Shown: positions 28,801-38,610 of the stretch, one piece after another
How the letters are laid out: every line of letters begins with the position of its first letter
Position numbering within the stretch: the first letter of the stretch is position 1
Source: Poecilobothrus nobilitatus
Lineage: Eukaryota; Arthropoda; Insecta; Diptera; Dolichopodidae
Assembly (NCBI GenBank): GCA_947095535.1
Contig: OX352773.1
Span: 86,896,670 to 86,960,669 of the forward strand
DNA: 64,000 nt
Reading direction: 5' to 3'
Notes under the pieces: generated by a model
Databases searched by the model: none
Told to the model about the DNA's origin: nothing
What the model saw: the letters and a program-made list of their open reading frames with translations, nothing else
Position numbers and translations under genes: made by a program

Positions 28801-28962
28801 TAGCCTTACATTTTACCCGATGAATTAAGACGTGAATTACCACCAGATCAAGCTGAATATTGCATCCAAAGAATGCCACCATACAAAGGACCAAATGGTG
28901 TACCTGGTGCTCTTGATTATATGTCATTTAGTACAGCTCTTTATGGTGAAAGTGATTTGTAA
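19463..28962 (+). CDS. Actn: Alpha-actinin (N-terminal exon not in view)
   Basis: Alpha-actinin is an antiparallel-dimer actin cross-linker of the muscle Z-disc and of non-muscle stress fibres and adhesion sites. Constitutive exons are 19463-19879, 19954-20107, 25933-26025, 26142-26492, 26579-26757, 26839-27973 and 28804-28962. One of three alternative exons (20318, 21332 or 23644) joins between the second and third. With a minimal 86-nt cassette this gives 857 codons plus stop, all in phase. Adding about 38 missing N-terminal residues gives the roughly 895-residue size I recall for insect alpha-actinin. Domains in order are CH1, CH2, four spectrin repeats, an EF-hand pair and the C-terminal EF-like domain ending G-E-S-D-L, the PDZ-binding end also seen in vertebrates. 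Similarity to fly alpha-actinin is near-identity, from memory. The start codon is outside the window or was not recognised. Confidence 0.97.
19954..20107 (+). CDS. Actn: Actn exon: CH2
   Basis: 154 nt, entering in phase 0 and leaving one base into a codon (GAT G|GTATGT). It encodes [14 protein letters not shown] through [14 protein letters not shown], the second half of CH2. Because it ends one base into a codon, the next exon must supply two bases, which all three cassette exons do (AT). Confidence 0.97.
20318..20484 (+). CDS. Actn: Actn alternative exon A, with optional 27-codon extension
   Basis: The acceptor ATATAG is followed by codons for [24 protein letters not shown], ending Q-G-A-Q-Q. 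A first in-frame donor follows CAG at 20403 (GTTGGA). The frame continues [12 protein letters not shown] to a second donor after AAT at 20484 (GTGTCT). Either form rejoins the exon at 25933 in phase 0. I favour the longer form because exon B has the same layout and because GTTGGA is a poor donor. My recollection that fly Actn isoforms differ by 20-30 residues here agrees but is unchecked. Confidence 0.8.
20485..21331 (+). other. Intron between cassette exons A and B
   Basis: No exon is visible in this A/T-rich stretch. It contains a block at 20858-20881 that is repeated almost exactly at 21636-21660, in the intron downstream of exon B. That makes it a candidate splicing-control element or a relic of exon duplication. 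The long open frame over 20532-20900 is homopolymer-rich and not coding-like. Confidence 0.7.
21332..21486 (+). CDS. Actn: Actn alternative exon B, with optional 23-codon extension
   Basis: The acceptor ATAATAG precedes codons for [24 protein letters not shown] and Q-G-A-Q-Q, an alternative copy of the exon A segment. The first possible donor follows CAG at 21417 (GTTGGA, as in exon A). A second follows AAT at 21486 (GTGACT), after [16 protein letters not shown]. The extension is non-repetitive, rich in Pro, Tyr and Glu, and looks coding, unlike the A-rich sequence after it. Both donors keep the frame. Confidence 0.82.
21487..23643 (+). other. Intron between cassette exons B and C
   Basis: No exon was recognised in about 2.1 kb. 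The block at 21636-21660 matches one downstream of exon A. A C-rich patch lies at 22323-22340. Open frames over 22605-22942 have no family resemblance. Confidence 0.7.
23644..23729 (+). CDS. Actn: Actn alternative exon C
   Basis: The exon is 86 nt between an AACAG acceptor and a GTCGGT donor. It encodes [29 protein letters not shown]. The S-S-Y-Y-H and S-G-A-Q-K wording resembles the version used by vertebrate non-muscle alpha-actinins, so this is probably the general or non-muscle variant. Unlike A and B, sequence past the donor becomes lysine/asparagine-rich and soon stops, so there is no extension here. Confidence 0.9.
23730..25932 (+). other. Intron after cassette exon C
   Basis: No exon is visible in 2.2 kb of A/T-rich DNA. 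A fold-back element lies at 24291-24508, and the acceptor of the shared downstream exon is at 25931-25932. Confidence 0.7.
24291..24508. mobile_element. Fold-back/MITE-like element in Actn intron
   Basis: The left arm (24291-24352) and right arm (24420-24508) are diverged reverse complements. They share tgccttac, actttcg, aacgaaaatcgcattcga and a gaaaatcg..g.gttgc.aatg block. The centre is about 65 bp and A/T-rich. There is no coding capacity and no clear target duplication. It lies between cassette exon C and the common exon, so it could affect transcript folding. Confidence 0.65.
25933..26025 (+). CDS. Actn: Actn common exon: neck to spectrin repeat 1
   Basis: 31 codons in phase 0: [12 protein letters not shown], then [19 protein letters not shown], ending before GTAAGT. 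This is the flexible neck joining the actin-binding domain to the rod. All three cassettes splice into it. Confidence 0.97.
26142..26492 (+). CDS. Actn: Actn exon: spectrin repeat 1
   Basis: 117 codons in phase 0, from [11 protein letters not shown] to H-L-A-Q-K-F-K-H-K. Heptad-like helices with conserved Trp positions (W-L-N-S-R, W-K-G-L, E-W-L-L-A) mark the first spectrin repeat and the linker to the second. Confidence 0.97.
26579..26757 (+). CDS. Actn: Actn exon: spectrin repeat 2, first part
   Basis: 179 nt, from [11 protein letters not shown] to I-A-A-I-A-Q-E-L, leaving two bases into a codon (AA|GTAAGA). The next exon supplies C to complete Asn. This is a charged, helical spectrin-repeat sequence. 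Confidence 0.97.
26839..27973 (+). CDS. Actn: Actn exon: spectrin repeats 2-4 and EF-hand pair
   Basis: 1,135 nt, entering after AA| and leaving in phase 0 at a GTGAGT donor. It covers the rest of repeat 2 and repeats 3 and 4, including [15 protein letters not shown] and R-Y-T-N-Y-T-M-E. The EF-hand pair follows. EF loop 1 reads [12 protein letters not shown], with Leu at position 5. Loop 2 reads [12 protein letters not shown], lacking the acidic residue at position 12. Calcium binding is therefore likely weak or absent in at least loop 2; that is inference from the EF-hand rule. Confidence 0.97.
27974..28803 (+). other. Last Actn intron
   Basis: 830 bp of A/T-rich DNA between the GTGAGT donor and a pyrimidine-rich TTCTAG acceptor. 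Nothing else was recognised. Confidence 0.85.
28804..28962 (+). CDS. Actn: Actn last exon: C-terminal EF-like domain
   Basis: 52 codons plus TAA. It runs [20 protein letters not shown] through [10 protein letters not shown] to the terminal G-E-S-D-L. This domain contacts the neck and titin-type ligands in family members, and the last residues fit a PDZ ligand. Confidence 0.97.
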   Translation, partial: PYILPDELRRELPPDQAEYCIQRMPPYKGPNGVPGALDYMSFSTALYGESDL

Positions 28963-30195
28963 AGAATACCACAATTCTAATTACTACAATATTTTAATAT
29001 TATTTAAATAAATAAATAAAAAAAAAAGTAAATAATTATCCTAAAAAGTAATTTTTAAAAATTAAAAAACTATTTATACAAACATAAAAAATTCAAAATA
29101 AATTAATTAAAATAATTTATAATCAAACAAAAAATTTTAAATTAAAATTGAAATTAAATAAAAGTATATTGAAAAAATATATAAAAAAAAAAAAAAATGA
29201 AAAACAAAAAAAAAAAAAATACACAAAATTTGAAATAACACTAACAATAAAAACAATAAATTAAGTAAAAAAATCTGATTTTATTTTTTTTTTTTTTTAT
29301 TAATTTAAAATTTTTTTAAACAAAAACAAAAAAAAAAAAAATATTTTTTAAATAACCAATTTTTTATAAATCACTTTTAAAAAATGAAATTGAAAATTTA
29401 TATACAGTATATTTACATATACATACATATTTATCAATTCGCCACTCTTTTTAATTTCTTATATATTTAAAACTTAATTTAATATTTTTTTTTTTCTTTT
29501 ATTTAAAATAAAACAAATACTATATATATATATAATATATTATAAATAAAGAGAAACACAATAAAAACAAAAAGAAAAACAATCGAAAAAAAAATATTGA
29601 ATTTTCTTTAATCCTAGCCGTCTCAAAAAGAAAAAAAAAATATCGAAATTGATATTGAAAATTTTAAATAAATCTTGTGATTTTTGAATTGAAAATTTTC
29701 TGAAAACTTTGATACTACCACTAAACTGGCAAACGGCAATTTGGAAACAGATACGGCGGTAATATTATAAACCCCAAACACAAAACGTGTGTGCAAAAGA
29801 GTTTTTTGTTTTTTTATTTATATACTTTTTTATATACATATTTGTCATTTTGTCCAATTGTGTTTATAGGTGGGTAAAATATTTAAAAGTGTAAATTCGC
29901 TTCAAAAATATTAAAACAAAAGTAATTGTACTGGATTTTTTTTTGTAGATATTGGCATGTTTAATACGGAGATTGATTGTGATCGACCAACCAATACCTC
30001 CTAATAAAATGTGTTTTGGTTTGGTTGATTTAAAGCAAATCATCGCGATAACTAAAAAAAAACAAAAAAAATCTTTTTTGAATATATCATCAGAGTTTTT
30101 GGGACGGCAAGGGTTTAAACAAAATCCATTATAAATATTTATGTCAATAAATAAATTATATTAAATATGTTTTAAACCAATTTGAAAAATTATAA

Positions 30196-30227
30196 TGAAA
30201 GAAAGAAAGAAAAGAAAAGAAAGAAGT
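30196..30227 (+). repeat. Polypurine GAAA tract
   Basis: About 32 bases of uninterrupted purine built from GAAA/GAAAA units. A simple repeat. Confidence 0.7.
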
Positions 30228-31149
30228 TTTCCTGAAATTCGAATGGAATATCCAAATATAATAAAAAAAAAAAACAAAAAAAAAACAAAAAAAAAAATTT
30301 AATTTTTATTTTAAAATTATATACATATTTATTTTTAAGTTTTTTTTTTTTTTTAATTTTATTCTTTGAGTTTTTTTTTTTTTTATTGAATTATATGCCA
30401 TAATTGAAATTTTTATTTAAAAAAATATTTTAAATATATTTTTAAAGAAGAAAAATGTTAATTGTTTATATATTTTTTTTTTTTTTTTCATCTATTCACC
30501 ATATATATATATAAATTTTACCATCATTTCTAGATGAAAAAAAAAAAAAAAAAAAAGGCAATTAATTTTTTATCTCTTCAAAAATATATTTGAAAATATT
30601 TTTATTTATTTTATTTTTTAACGTATATAATTTTTATTTTTTTTATTTTTTTTGTTTATATGTATACTTTATTAAAATTTTTATATATACATATATTAAA
30701 TCTATTTATATAGTTTTTAATTATTTTAGTTTTTGATTGTATATTTTTAGTAGCATTGATTAAAAAAAAAAGTTTTTAATTTAATTTTTTTTTTTAGATT
30801 ATAATAAATTACAGAAGCAAAGCAGTTTTTTTTTATATATATTATAGATATAAAAAAATATATATATATATAAATCATAACAAATGTCATCTTATAAAAA
30901 TGATATATATATTTATATTTATATATACATAAATTTTAAATATGAAATGATATCAATAATATTTTTAAGAAAGTTTAATTTTAATTTTTAAAACTTATAT
31001 AATTTCAAATATATTTCAAATATATTTATTTTATACGAGTTTTTAAATAATTTAAATAATTTTATTTTTTAATATATACAAATTATTTATTCACCACATC
31101 TATAATATAATTTATTTATATATATTAAAAAAAAAAAATAATTAAATAA

Positions 31150-31170
31150 ATATATATATATATATATATT
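31150..31170. repeat. (TA)n microsatellite
   Basis: A pure TA run. Further TA runs lie at 29520-29530, 31734-31756 and 60216-60230. Confidence 0.8.
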
Positions 31171-33591
31171 TTATATTATTATATTTTTAAAATTTATTAT
31201 ACATAAAAAAAAAAAAATAGATAAAATTATTTCAAAAAAAAAAACAATTATAAAAATTTTCTAAAGTTATGTAAATCTTCATTTTTTTTTTTCAATCTCT
31301 TAAACATATAACGTTACAATTAAAAACTTACCATTTTTGACAGTAATAAATTTTAATTCTTGAATGTAATTTTTTTATAAAATATTTTAATTATCGTAAA
31401 ATGTCCATATTATAAAATAACATCTTAAAAATATTTTATTAAAAAATGACATTCAAGAATTGATTTTTTTATTATTTGTTATGAAAAAAAAAAAAAAAAA
31501 ATTTATTAACAGAATTACGATATTTTAATTATTGTAACATTATATTTTTACGAGATTTTAAATTATAATATACATTTTACATAAGTTTATGACATTTTAT
31601 AAATTGAAAATTTGTTATAATTTATATCTATAAATTTTCTTTAAATATTTATCATTTTTTTGTTAATAATTTAAGTAAAAAAAAAAAAAAAAAAATCAAA
31701 AAAAAAAATACAACATTTTTTAAATAAAATATATCTATATATATATATATATATATTCATTGTAGATATAAAATATACATATTTTATTATAAAAAGTAAA
31801 TAAATTTTATAATATAAATTTAAAAAAAAAAAAAGAAAAAAAATTGACAACAAAAATTTTTTATACAAAATAACATCAATTTATTTTAAAAAACAAAAAA
31901 AAAAAAATGTAGAATAGGGAAAGTATAACAATTGAATTTATTTTTTTTTTTTTTTTTATTTTATTTTATTTATACTTATAAATCAAACAAACTATGACTT
32001 TATAATATTAAAATTAATATTTAAAATATTAAATAAGAAACGAAAAAAAAAAAAAAAAAAAATTACCTGACAGGACATACCTAATTATGAGAAATATCAA
32101 CAAAAAAAAAAAAAAAAAAATTTTTTTTCATTTTTTTTTTTTTAACAAAAATTGAGTCTTAAAAAATTTTTTTAATTAAGTCAAAAAATAAAAAAGAAAC
32201 AACATCAAAATAAATTTAAATTTTATTGGAAACGACGCTGAATAAAAACATAAAAAAAACATGAAGCAAACTACAACAAAAAAAATGAGTGTTTTGATTT
32301 TTATTTTATTGTTTTTTTTTTTTTTTCTTTATTTAACTTTTATGAATTAGCATTTTATTTGTAGTAAATAATATAAAACTACAGACTTAGTAAGAATTTG
32401 TATGCATTCCGTCCATAGTTCTTTATGATATAAAAATGATTTAAATTTATGTTGAGTGCTTTACGTTCCCTGTGCTTACTAAGTGCTTAAAAATTAAAAT
32501 TTTTAATACAATAATAACAATCAGAATTAAAGTTTTCGAACAACTTCTTAATATTAACACCTATAATTTTGGCAAATATTTATTAAAAAATAATACCACC
32601 GTGTGTAGAAGACTATCTGAAGACTATCTATTTCTTAATATGTAGAAATTCCTTTAATTAAAATTACCAATGTTAATTAGTCTTGGTTATCAATTCTCTG
32701 TAAAAATTACCGTTTATTTTGACATTTAAAATTAGAAAAGAATATATAAATTGTCATGTTATATATAAATTGTCATAAATTGTCAAAAGACCACATTCTC
32801 AAATAACGATATTCTATCTACTCTAATAAAACTACTTATTTTATATTATATAGTGATAAAATTATAAAATTACTTTTATTGCAAGATCAGAAAAAAATTC
32901 AGAATGATTTATTGAAATATTTAAACTTTATATAACATAACATAAATAATATTTAAAATAATATAAATGTGGATTAATTTCAACATATTAAGATTTTTTT
33001 CATTTACTATCCATGATATGAGTAATTTCCTTTTCTTTGATAATTAAAAAAATAAAATGAAATAAAATAAAGAAGAATTTTTAAAAATATATAAATATAT
33101 ACAAATATAATTAAATTATTACAAATTTGAGTATTTCAAAAAAAAAAAAAAAAAAAACAAAAACAACCAAGAAAAAAAAAATTGTTTAATTTTTAAGTTT
33201 TAACAAAATTAATTCATAATTTTGGGGAAAACTTTTCTTTTCTTTTTTTTTTTTTAAATTAATTTTGTTTTGAAATTCAATGAAATTAACAAGGATGTTT
33301 ATGTTTTTTTATTGAATATAATCGTTATTTTGTACATACATAGTAGAATAGAGTTCATAAATAATATACTATTAATTCATCAATCATCACATTAATCAAA
33401 TCTTTATTGCATTTAAGAAATGAACAAAAAAAAAAAAGATTCAAAAACTCCGGAACCGGATTCAATAAAAAAAAAAAACATGTCAACAGAGTTATTCAGA
33501 ACAAATTGTGCCCAAATCTGCATTATTTTCCATATTTACTTATTAATACTTTGTATAACCCAACTTTAATAAAAAAAAAAAAAACAGATGA

Positions 33592-33656
33592 TATTACAAT
33601 TACAGTATTTTACAATTACAATTACAAATTCATTACAAAAATTCGATTACAAAACA
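33592..33656 (+). repeat. Interrupted ATTACA hexamer array
   Basis: The hexamer ATTACA/TTACAA recurs at least seven times with short interruptions. This explains the open frame that overlaps it, so no gene is called. Confidence 0.6.
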
Positions 33657-34358
33657 GTATAAAATGCAAAATATTTGTTCAACTTGAAAACAATGTTATG
33701 AAAACCATACATATTACACAGTTTTTAAAATTTACAAAAGGATAACAATAAAAATAACATAGACAGAACGAAAAGAAAATTCATGTTAAAGTTTAAAGTT
33801 ATACTAGGCACATACGTGTATAATATTGTTGTCAGGTATCTACCGTTAGTTCTTTCTTGATAATAATAATTCTCAAGTATTAAGTCTCTTACTAGTGGAT
33901 TGCAGTTTTTTATTTTTAAAATGATAATATGTATAAAATGATTAACTTTTTTTTTTTAGACAATAAAAGTATTAAATTTCCCTGTACAATTTAAATTAAT
34001 ATTCATAAAATTAGAGATTAATCTACATCACTAAATAAAATTTTTAAAGAAAAAGGGTAAGTATTAAATAAAAATGAATAAAAATTATAAATCTTAATAA
34101 AGACGTAGTGATTAGAATGCTACTTAAATAAATAAAAATAAATGAATTTTTCTATTCGATTCCGTTAATATGTAAGACGATAATTTATATAAGACATTTA
34201 ATGTGTTATTCACTAAACACTTAACAAAAAAAAAATGCCAAAATTCCAATTTTATTGACTCATAACATAAATTTTAAATTATTTTACTTTCAATGGTAAA
34301 ATCATTAAAAAAGTTTAATACACAAATTGAAAAAAATTAACTGAAAAAAAAAAATGAA

Positions 34359-34792
34359 TTAAGTTTTATTATTATAAATCCATGTAGCTCCTCCATCAAA
34401 CCATTTACGAAAACCGATTGCTTTAACTGGGAATAAAGAGTTTGGCCGACGATATGATGTAACAATTAAATTATTTCGATATAACTCAAATAATCCATTA
34501 TTCCATTTTATACAATAACTATTAAATATTTCTTCATTTAAAACATTTGGTGTTAATACAGCAGATTGTTCAACTGGTGAACCATTTGAACGTATCATAA
34601 TTTGTGAATTTAAACAACAACCTAAATTTATTTCAATATTTGGTCCATCAAATATATCTTCAATTGGTGTAGATGCTAACATTATAAATGCATCACGATT
34701 TGCACGTACATCAAAACAAAAATTTCCAATATATGCATTCTGGTTTGGATCAATCCAATATTGATATGTATTTGTCGTTGGAGTATATAAAT
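34359..34792 (-). CDS. Exon 2 (domain) of the Methyltransf_FA-like gene
   Basis: 434 nt including TAA. It starts with two bases finishing the split Tyr codon, then L-Y-T-P-T-T-N-T-Y-Q-Y-W-I-D-P. It holds the whole family domain. Confidence 0.85.
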
Positions 34793-34934
34793 CTTTAAAG
34801 TTTTAAATAATAAAATTAATATTTATTTTCGAAAATTTCAAAAATATTTGTTTTTACTCACAATCTGTTCCAGAAGTAATTAGAACTGAATTTAAAATTA
34901 AGAACAAACTTAATAAAAATAATATTTCTTTCAT
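34359..34934 (-). CDS. Secreted farnesoic-acid-O-methyltransferase-like domain protein
   Basis: Two exons (34934-34862 and 34792-34359, joined within a Tyr codon by a 69-bp GTGAGT..AAAG intron) encode 168 residues. The first 21 or so are a hydrophobic signal peptide (M-K-E-I-L-F-L-L-S-L-F). The rest fits the Methyltransf_FA family (PF12248): F-C-F-D-V-R-A-N-R-D-A-F-I-M-L-A near the start, the I-E-I-N-L-G..N-S-Q-I-M-I-R-S centre, the L-T-P-N-V-L-N core, and the closing I-G-F-R-K-W-F-D-G-G-A-T-W. Family members are named after crustacean farnesoic-acid O-methyltransferase, but enzyme activity is doubtful for most and the fold is likely ligand- or carbohydrate-binding. An AATAAA overlaps the final codons. 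The assignment rests on motif memory, not a search. Confidence 0.8.
34862..34934 (-). CDS. Exon 1 (signal peptide) of the Methyltransf_FA-like gene
   Basis: 73 nt from ATG to the GTGAGT donor. It encodes 24 residues, nearly all a leucine/isoleucine-rich leader ending T-S-G-T-D, and leaves one base into a codon. Confidence 0.8.
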
Positions 34935-37900
34935 ATTGTTAAAATAAAACCAATTTACTGCAGATAAGAATAAAATTTAACTAAAATTTTTCAATTATTT
35001 TTAGGATAAATCTAATTAATATTTACTTAGCTGCTATTTAATTTTATTTATTTATTTTAAATGTTTTTGTTTTGACAAAAAAAAAAAGCAGATTATTTGA
35101 AATGTACGTTAAATTTTTTTGAAGGTTATCAAAAAAAAAAATAAATCTTTAAATATTTTTAACTATTAAACTATATACATTATATTATTAAAAAAAAAAA
35201 TTTGATCTAAATTATTTGAAATTTTTAAAGAAATTTTATTTTCATTCTAAACGTTCGCCTATAAATATGCAACTTTTGTTATGTACTAAAAATATTTACA
35301 CATACCAAAATTGTTGCTTAAAAATGTTGCTAAAAACAAATGTAGAGTTGGTACGAATAAAAAAGTTTAAACTGTTATATTTTCACAGTTTTTTTTTTAA
35401 TTAATTAATTAAATATGTATTAATTAGTACACATAATAATTTAGCGCACATATTTCGATTAGCTAAAAATAGCAAATCTAGATTTATTACAGATTAATTT
35501 TAAGTTTCATTGGCGCAATGGAACGCAATTTTTCTATCTATAAAAATAAATAAACTACATACATATGTATGTATATAAGATCAAATCTAGATTTTTCTTC
35601 AGTTTTACCAGATTTTACCGTAGAGTAAATTTTAATTACATAAATACATAAATATGTACACACGTACCATACAAAATAATGAGGAACATAAGAAGATAAT
35701 TATGTTTTTATGTATGAAGATTAGATATGTTACTATTTATTGATATGGTTATTGATATGATTTATTGATACTATATCAATATTTTCAATAATTTTTAACC
35801 AAATTTTTATGCCCTACACCTAAAGTATAGGCAATTTATTTGTATGGTGTTTGTAACCACCAAAAGGAAGCGAGTTCGATATGGACATGTATATATGTAT
35901 TCTGAATAAGAATCACTTCCTGAGTGGATTTAACGATGTCCGTCCATCCATCCGTATCGTGAACTCAAAAACTAATAAAACTATCTTCATACAATTTATA
36001 TAGTAGGTTGCTAGTTACGAAAAGAAGGCGGGAATTGCATATGGTCAAAATCGGTCCATGGGTTCGGATTCTAGAAGCTTCCGAATGATTCTGGAGCAAA
36101 CGAGATTACCTCCAAAACCAACAAAGATAGAACCTTTAAATTTGGTACAATGATGTTCCTTTATGTTTGATTTATGTTTCTGAAATTAGAGAGTATTTGA
36201 TCCATGGGTTCGGATTTTGGAAGGTTCCGAACGAGCCCCAGAGAAAACGAGATTATCTCCAAAACCAACAAAGATAGAACCTTTAAATTTGGTACAATGG
36301 TGTTCTTCCTGTTTTTATTTATGTCTCTGAAATTTGAGGGGATACATTTACATTTACATTTACTGTAAATTTACTTGTTTTTATTATACATAGGTACAAA
36401 CATAAATTTTATTTGATGTGCATTTACTATTAAGAATCTTTTAACATAGTTACACAAATTGTTCGAGTATAATAATAAGAATAGTAATATATAATCGCTC
36501 GAAGTTACCCAGTAAATCAATTCACAAAATAAAAATTACAGAATATTTTTGTTATACGTGAATACCACATGATTAAAGTTTCTTTATGGATTTACCCTCT
36601 TTTTATATGTGTAATATGTATATGTATTTGTTATATGTTTTACGTAAATTAAAAAGAATGAAAAATATTAAACTTAATTTCTTATACACCAATACAAACA
36701 AAAATTATTTCTCGTTTTAATGTTCCTTTAGATTAAAAATACTCTAAATCTAAAAAAAATCCAATCGAAACCGATATTATCTTTCAATTTTTGTTATAAT
36801 GTTGTCTTGTCATCAAGTTTAAAATCGTAAAGTACAAAGAATGAGTTTCGCAAAGTATTGAGTTAAAAAAAAAAATTAAATTCAATTATTTACATACTTG
36901 CTATGATAATATGAGAGCAAAGCGAGAACTCTAAAAATGAACAAGAGTAAAAGACGAAAGAAGAAAGAAAAAGTAGTAGCAAGAAGATTTATTTATTTAA
37001 TTATGATTAATTAATTTAAGTAATGATATATATATGAAAAAAAATACAGTGTCAAGGTGTGCAAAGCCGTGAATATCAAAGTAAAAAAAAGCGCCGCTTA
37101 TTGCCACTGTAAAATTACTTTTCCAATAAAAAAATTAAAGTACAAAATATAACAAAACATATTTGTAATAAGTAATAACGAATACCGAAAAATTGTTATA
37201 CGGGAATAATGTTTATATGTATATATATAAATCCTTTTTTTTACATTTGTATCTATTTAAACTGGCTATCATCATCCAATATTTCTACAAAAAAAATTAT
37301 TTACATACATCCATATCTCTAAGAATATCCTAAATTAATACTTGAATTAATTATATATTCATATATAAATCCTTAACCCTTTTTTTTTGTGTGTGCGGAA
37401 GTTTGTAAAACTATAATCACCATATTAAGAGACAAACGGAATAATAAAATAAAGAAAAACAAAATTATAGGCGTTATGTTTACCATTTTCCACAAAACAA
37501 AAAAAAAAATGTCCTAATTCATAAAAACAATTTTAATTTTTATTTTTTGATTACAATATAAAATAATATGTAATATGGCATAATAACAGGTAAGTATATA
37601 TATATTTTATATATATATGTATTATTTGTTAACAGTTTTGTAGATATGATAATTTGCATTTATGTACCTGTTTAAAAATACATTGGAGTGAAAATAATAC
37701 AAAATAAATTTGTTATGAATGAATGGTTCCACAAATACTTTTTTTTTTTTTATAATGTTATTTTAGTTTTTATTCATTTCATTTGTATTAAAAGAAAAAA
37801 AAGAAAAAGAACACAGGTAAATAATAAAAAAAAATAACACCTTATAGGTAAAAGGTATAAATTATAGTGTTTCATTGATAAAAATATTCATTCATCATAT

Positions 37901-38071
37901 TTTAGATATTTCTTTAGAGGATACAATTTCGAAAAGAAATTAAAAAATAATTTTTTAAATCAAAATTATAATTGTACTCAAACAGTTAACATCGGCGAAA
38001 TCAAGAAGATTAATTTTATAACAAAAAATATAAATAAAATATTATATTTGAATTCTTTCAAAATTTCGAAA
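34935..38071. other. Intergenic spacer between the two small secreted-protein genes
   Basis: A divergent spacer holding the 5' flanks of both genes. It includes a dispersed repeat at 35808-36330 and a TACATACATATGTATGTA palindrome near 35560. No other exon was seen. Confidence 0.6.
35808..36330 (+). repeat. Dispersed repeat, copy 2
   Basis: It begins 'atgccctacacctaaagtat' and contains 'tggtgtttgtaaccaccaaa', a GTCCGTCCATCC block and 'aactcaaaaactaataaaac'. A unit of about 110-140 bp is then duplicated in tandem (36053-36165 and 36198-36305). Each unit carries 'ccatgggttcggatt', 'cgagatta.ctccaaaacc' and 'atagaacctttaaatttggt'. The same blocks run in the opposite orientation at 17080-17690. 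No coding frame is kept. Confidence 0.75.
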
Positions 38072-38236
38072 ATGAATTTATTTTTCAAAATATTTTTTAT
38101 AAATTTAATTATTGTATATGGTATTTGTGAATGCCGACAAACTTCAATTTCATCATTAAAATCAAATGATGAAACATTATTATTAAAATCAGAACAAGAT
38201 GCTATTTTACATTGTCGTAATAAATGTTTATATAAA
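38072..38236 (+). CDS. Exon 1 of the ten-cysteine protein gene
   Basis: 55 codons ending L-H-C-R-N-K-C-L-Y-K before GTAAGT. It contains the signal peptide, a Ser/Asp/Leu-rich linker and the first C-x3-C pair. Confidence 0.75.
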
Positions 38237-38610
38237 GTAAGTTATTATATTCTGTATAGTATTTATCAATAGTTTCGTTAATATAAAATTTACAATTTAA
38301 ATTTACCTATATTAAATTTTCCTTATAAAAAAAAAAAATAAATGAATTAATTAAATTCTTATTTTGAATTTTTCAACAGATATTAAAAGGATCAAAAATT
38401 GTACCAAAATTACAAGATTGTATTAATAATTCAAATTGTTATATGTGTTGGGATTATTGTCAAGCATTAATATTAGCTGAAACGAATTTAAGTAAGTCAA
38501 TGTGTAGTGATAAAATATTTTGCACAGAAGGATGTATTATTGCATGTAAATATCATAGAATTAAAACATTTAATAAATTAATTGGTATAATAACATCAAA
38601 TGCGATCTGA
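38072..38610 (+). CDS. Secreted ten-cysteine protein, family not recognised
   Basis: Two exons, 38072-38236 and 38380-38610, join in phase 0 across a 143-bp GTAAGT..CAACAG intron and encode 131 residues. The leader M-N-L-F-F-K-I-F-F-I-N-L-I-I-V is a signal peptide. The mature part has ten Cys at positions 48, 52, 69, 75, 78, 82, 97, 103, 107 and 111, including three C-x3-C pairs and a C-Y-M-C-W-D-Y-C cluster. No transmembrane segment follows. AATAAA lies 13 bases after the stop. ATG at 38072 was chosen because it starts the leader. The spacing suggests stacked disulfide-linked helices, possibly a small arthropod extracellular domain. Function is unknown. Confidence 0.75.
38380..38610 (+). CDS. 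Exon 2 of the ten-cysteine protein gene
   Basis: 76 codons plus TGA, starting I-L-K-G-S-K after a TTTTTCAACAG acceptor. It contains the remaining eight cysteines. The last 20 residues are a basic then hydrophobic tail (H-R-I-K-T-F-N-K-L-I-G-I-I-T). Confidence 0.75.
   Translation: MLKGSKIVPKLQDCINNSNCYMCWDYCQALILAETNLSKSMCSDKIFCTEGCIIACKYHRIKTFNKLIGIITSNAI

Larger units (their letters stand above)
28963..34358. other. Actn 3' flank and extreme AT-rich spacer
   Basis: AATAAA-like signals begin within 50 bp of the Actn stop (about 29009) and recur, so the true poly(A) site cannot be chosen by eye. Beyond 30 kb the DNA is dominated by A and T homopolymers and TA repeats. Open frames at 29952-30134 and 33407-33745 are low complexity with no recognisable domain. 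Nothing else was supported. Confidence 0.6.

Noticed and set aside
29952..30134. 60-codon open frame downstream of Actn
   Set aside because: Probably 3' flank; no recognisable domain and no upstream exon in phase.
33407..33745. 112-codon open frame on the plus strand
   Set aside because: Made of A-runs and an ATTACA hexamer array; Lys/Asn/Ile/Thr-rich with no domain, splice context or start signal.
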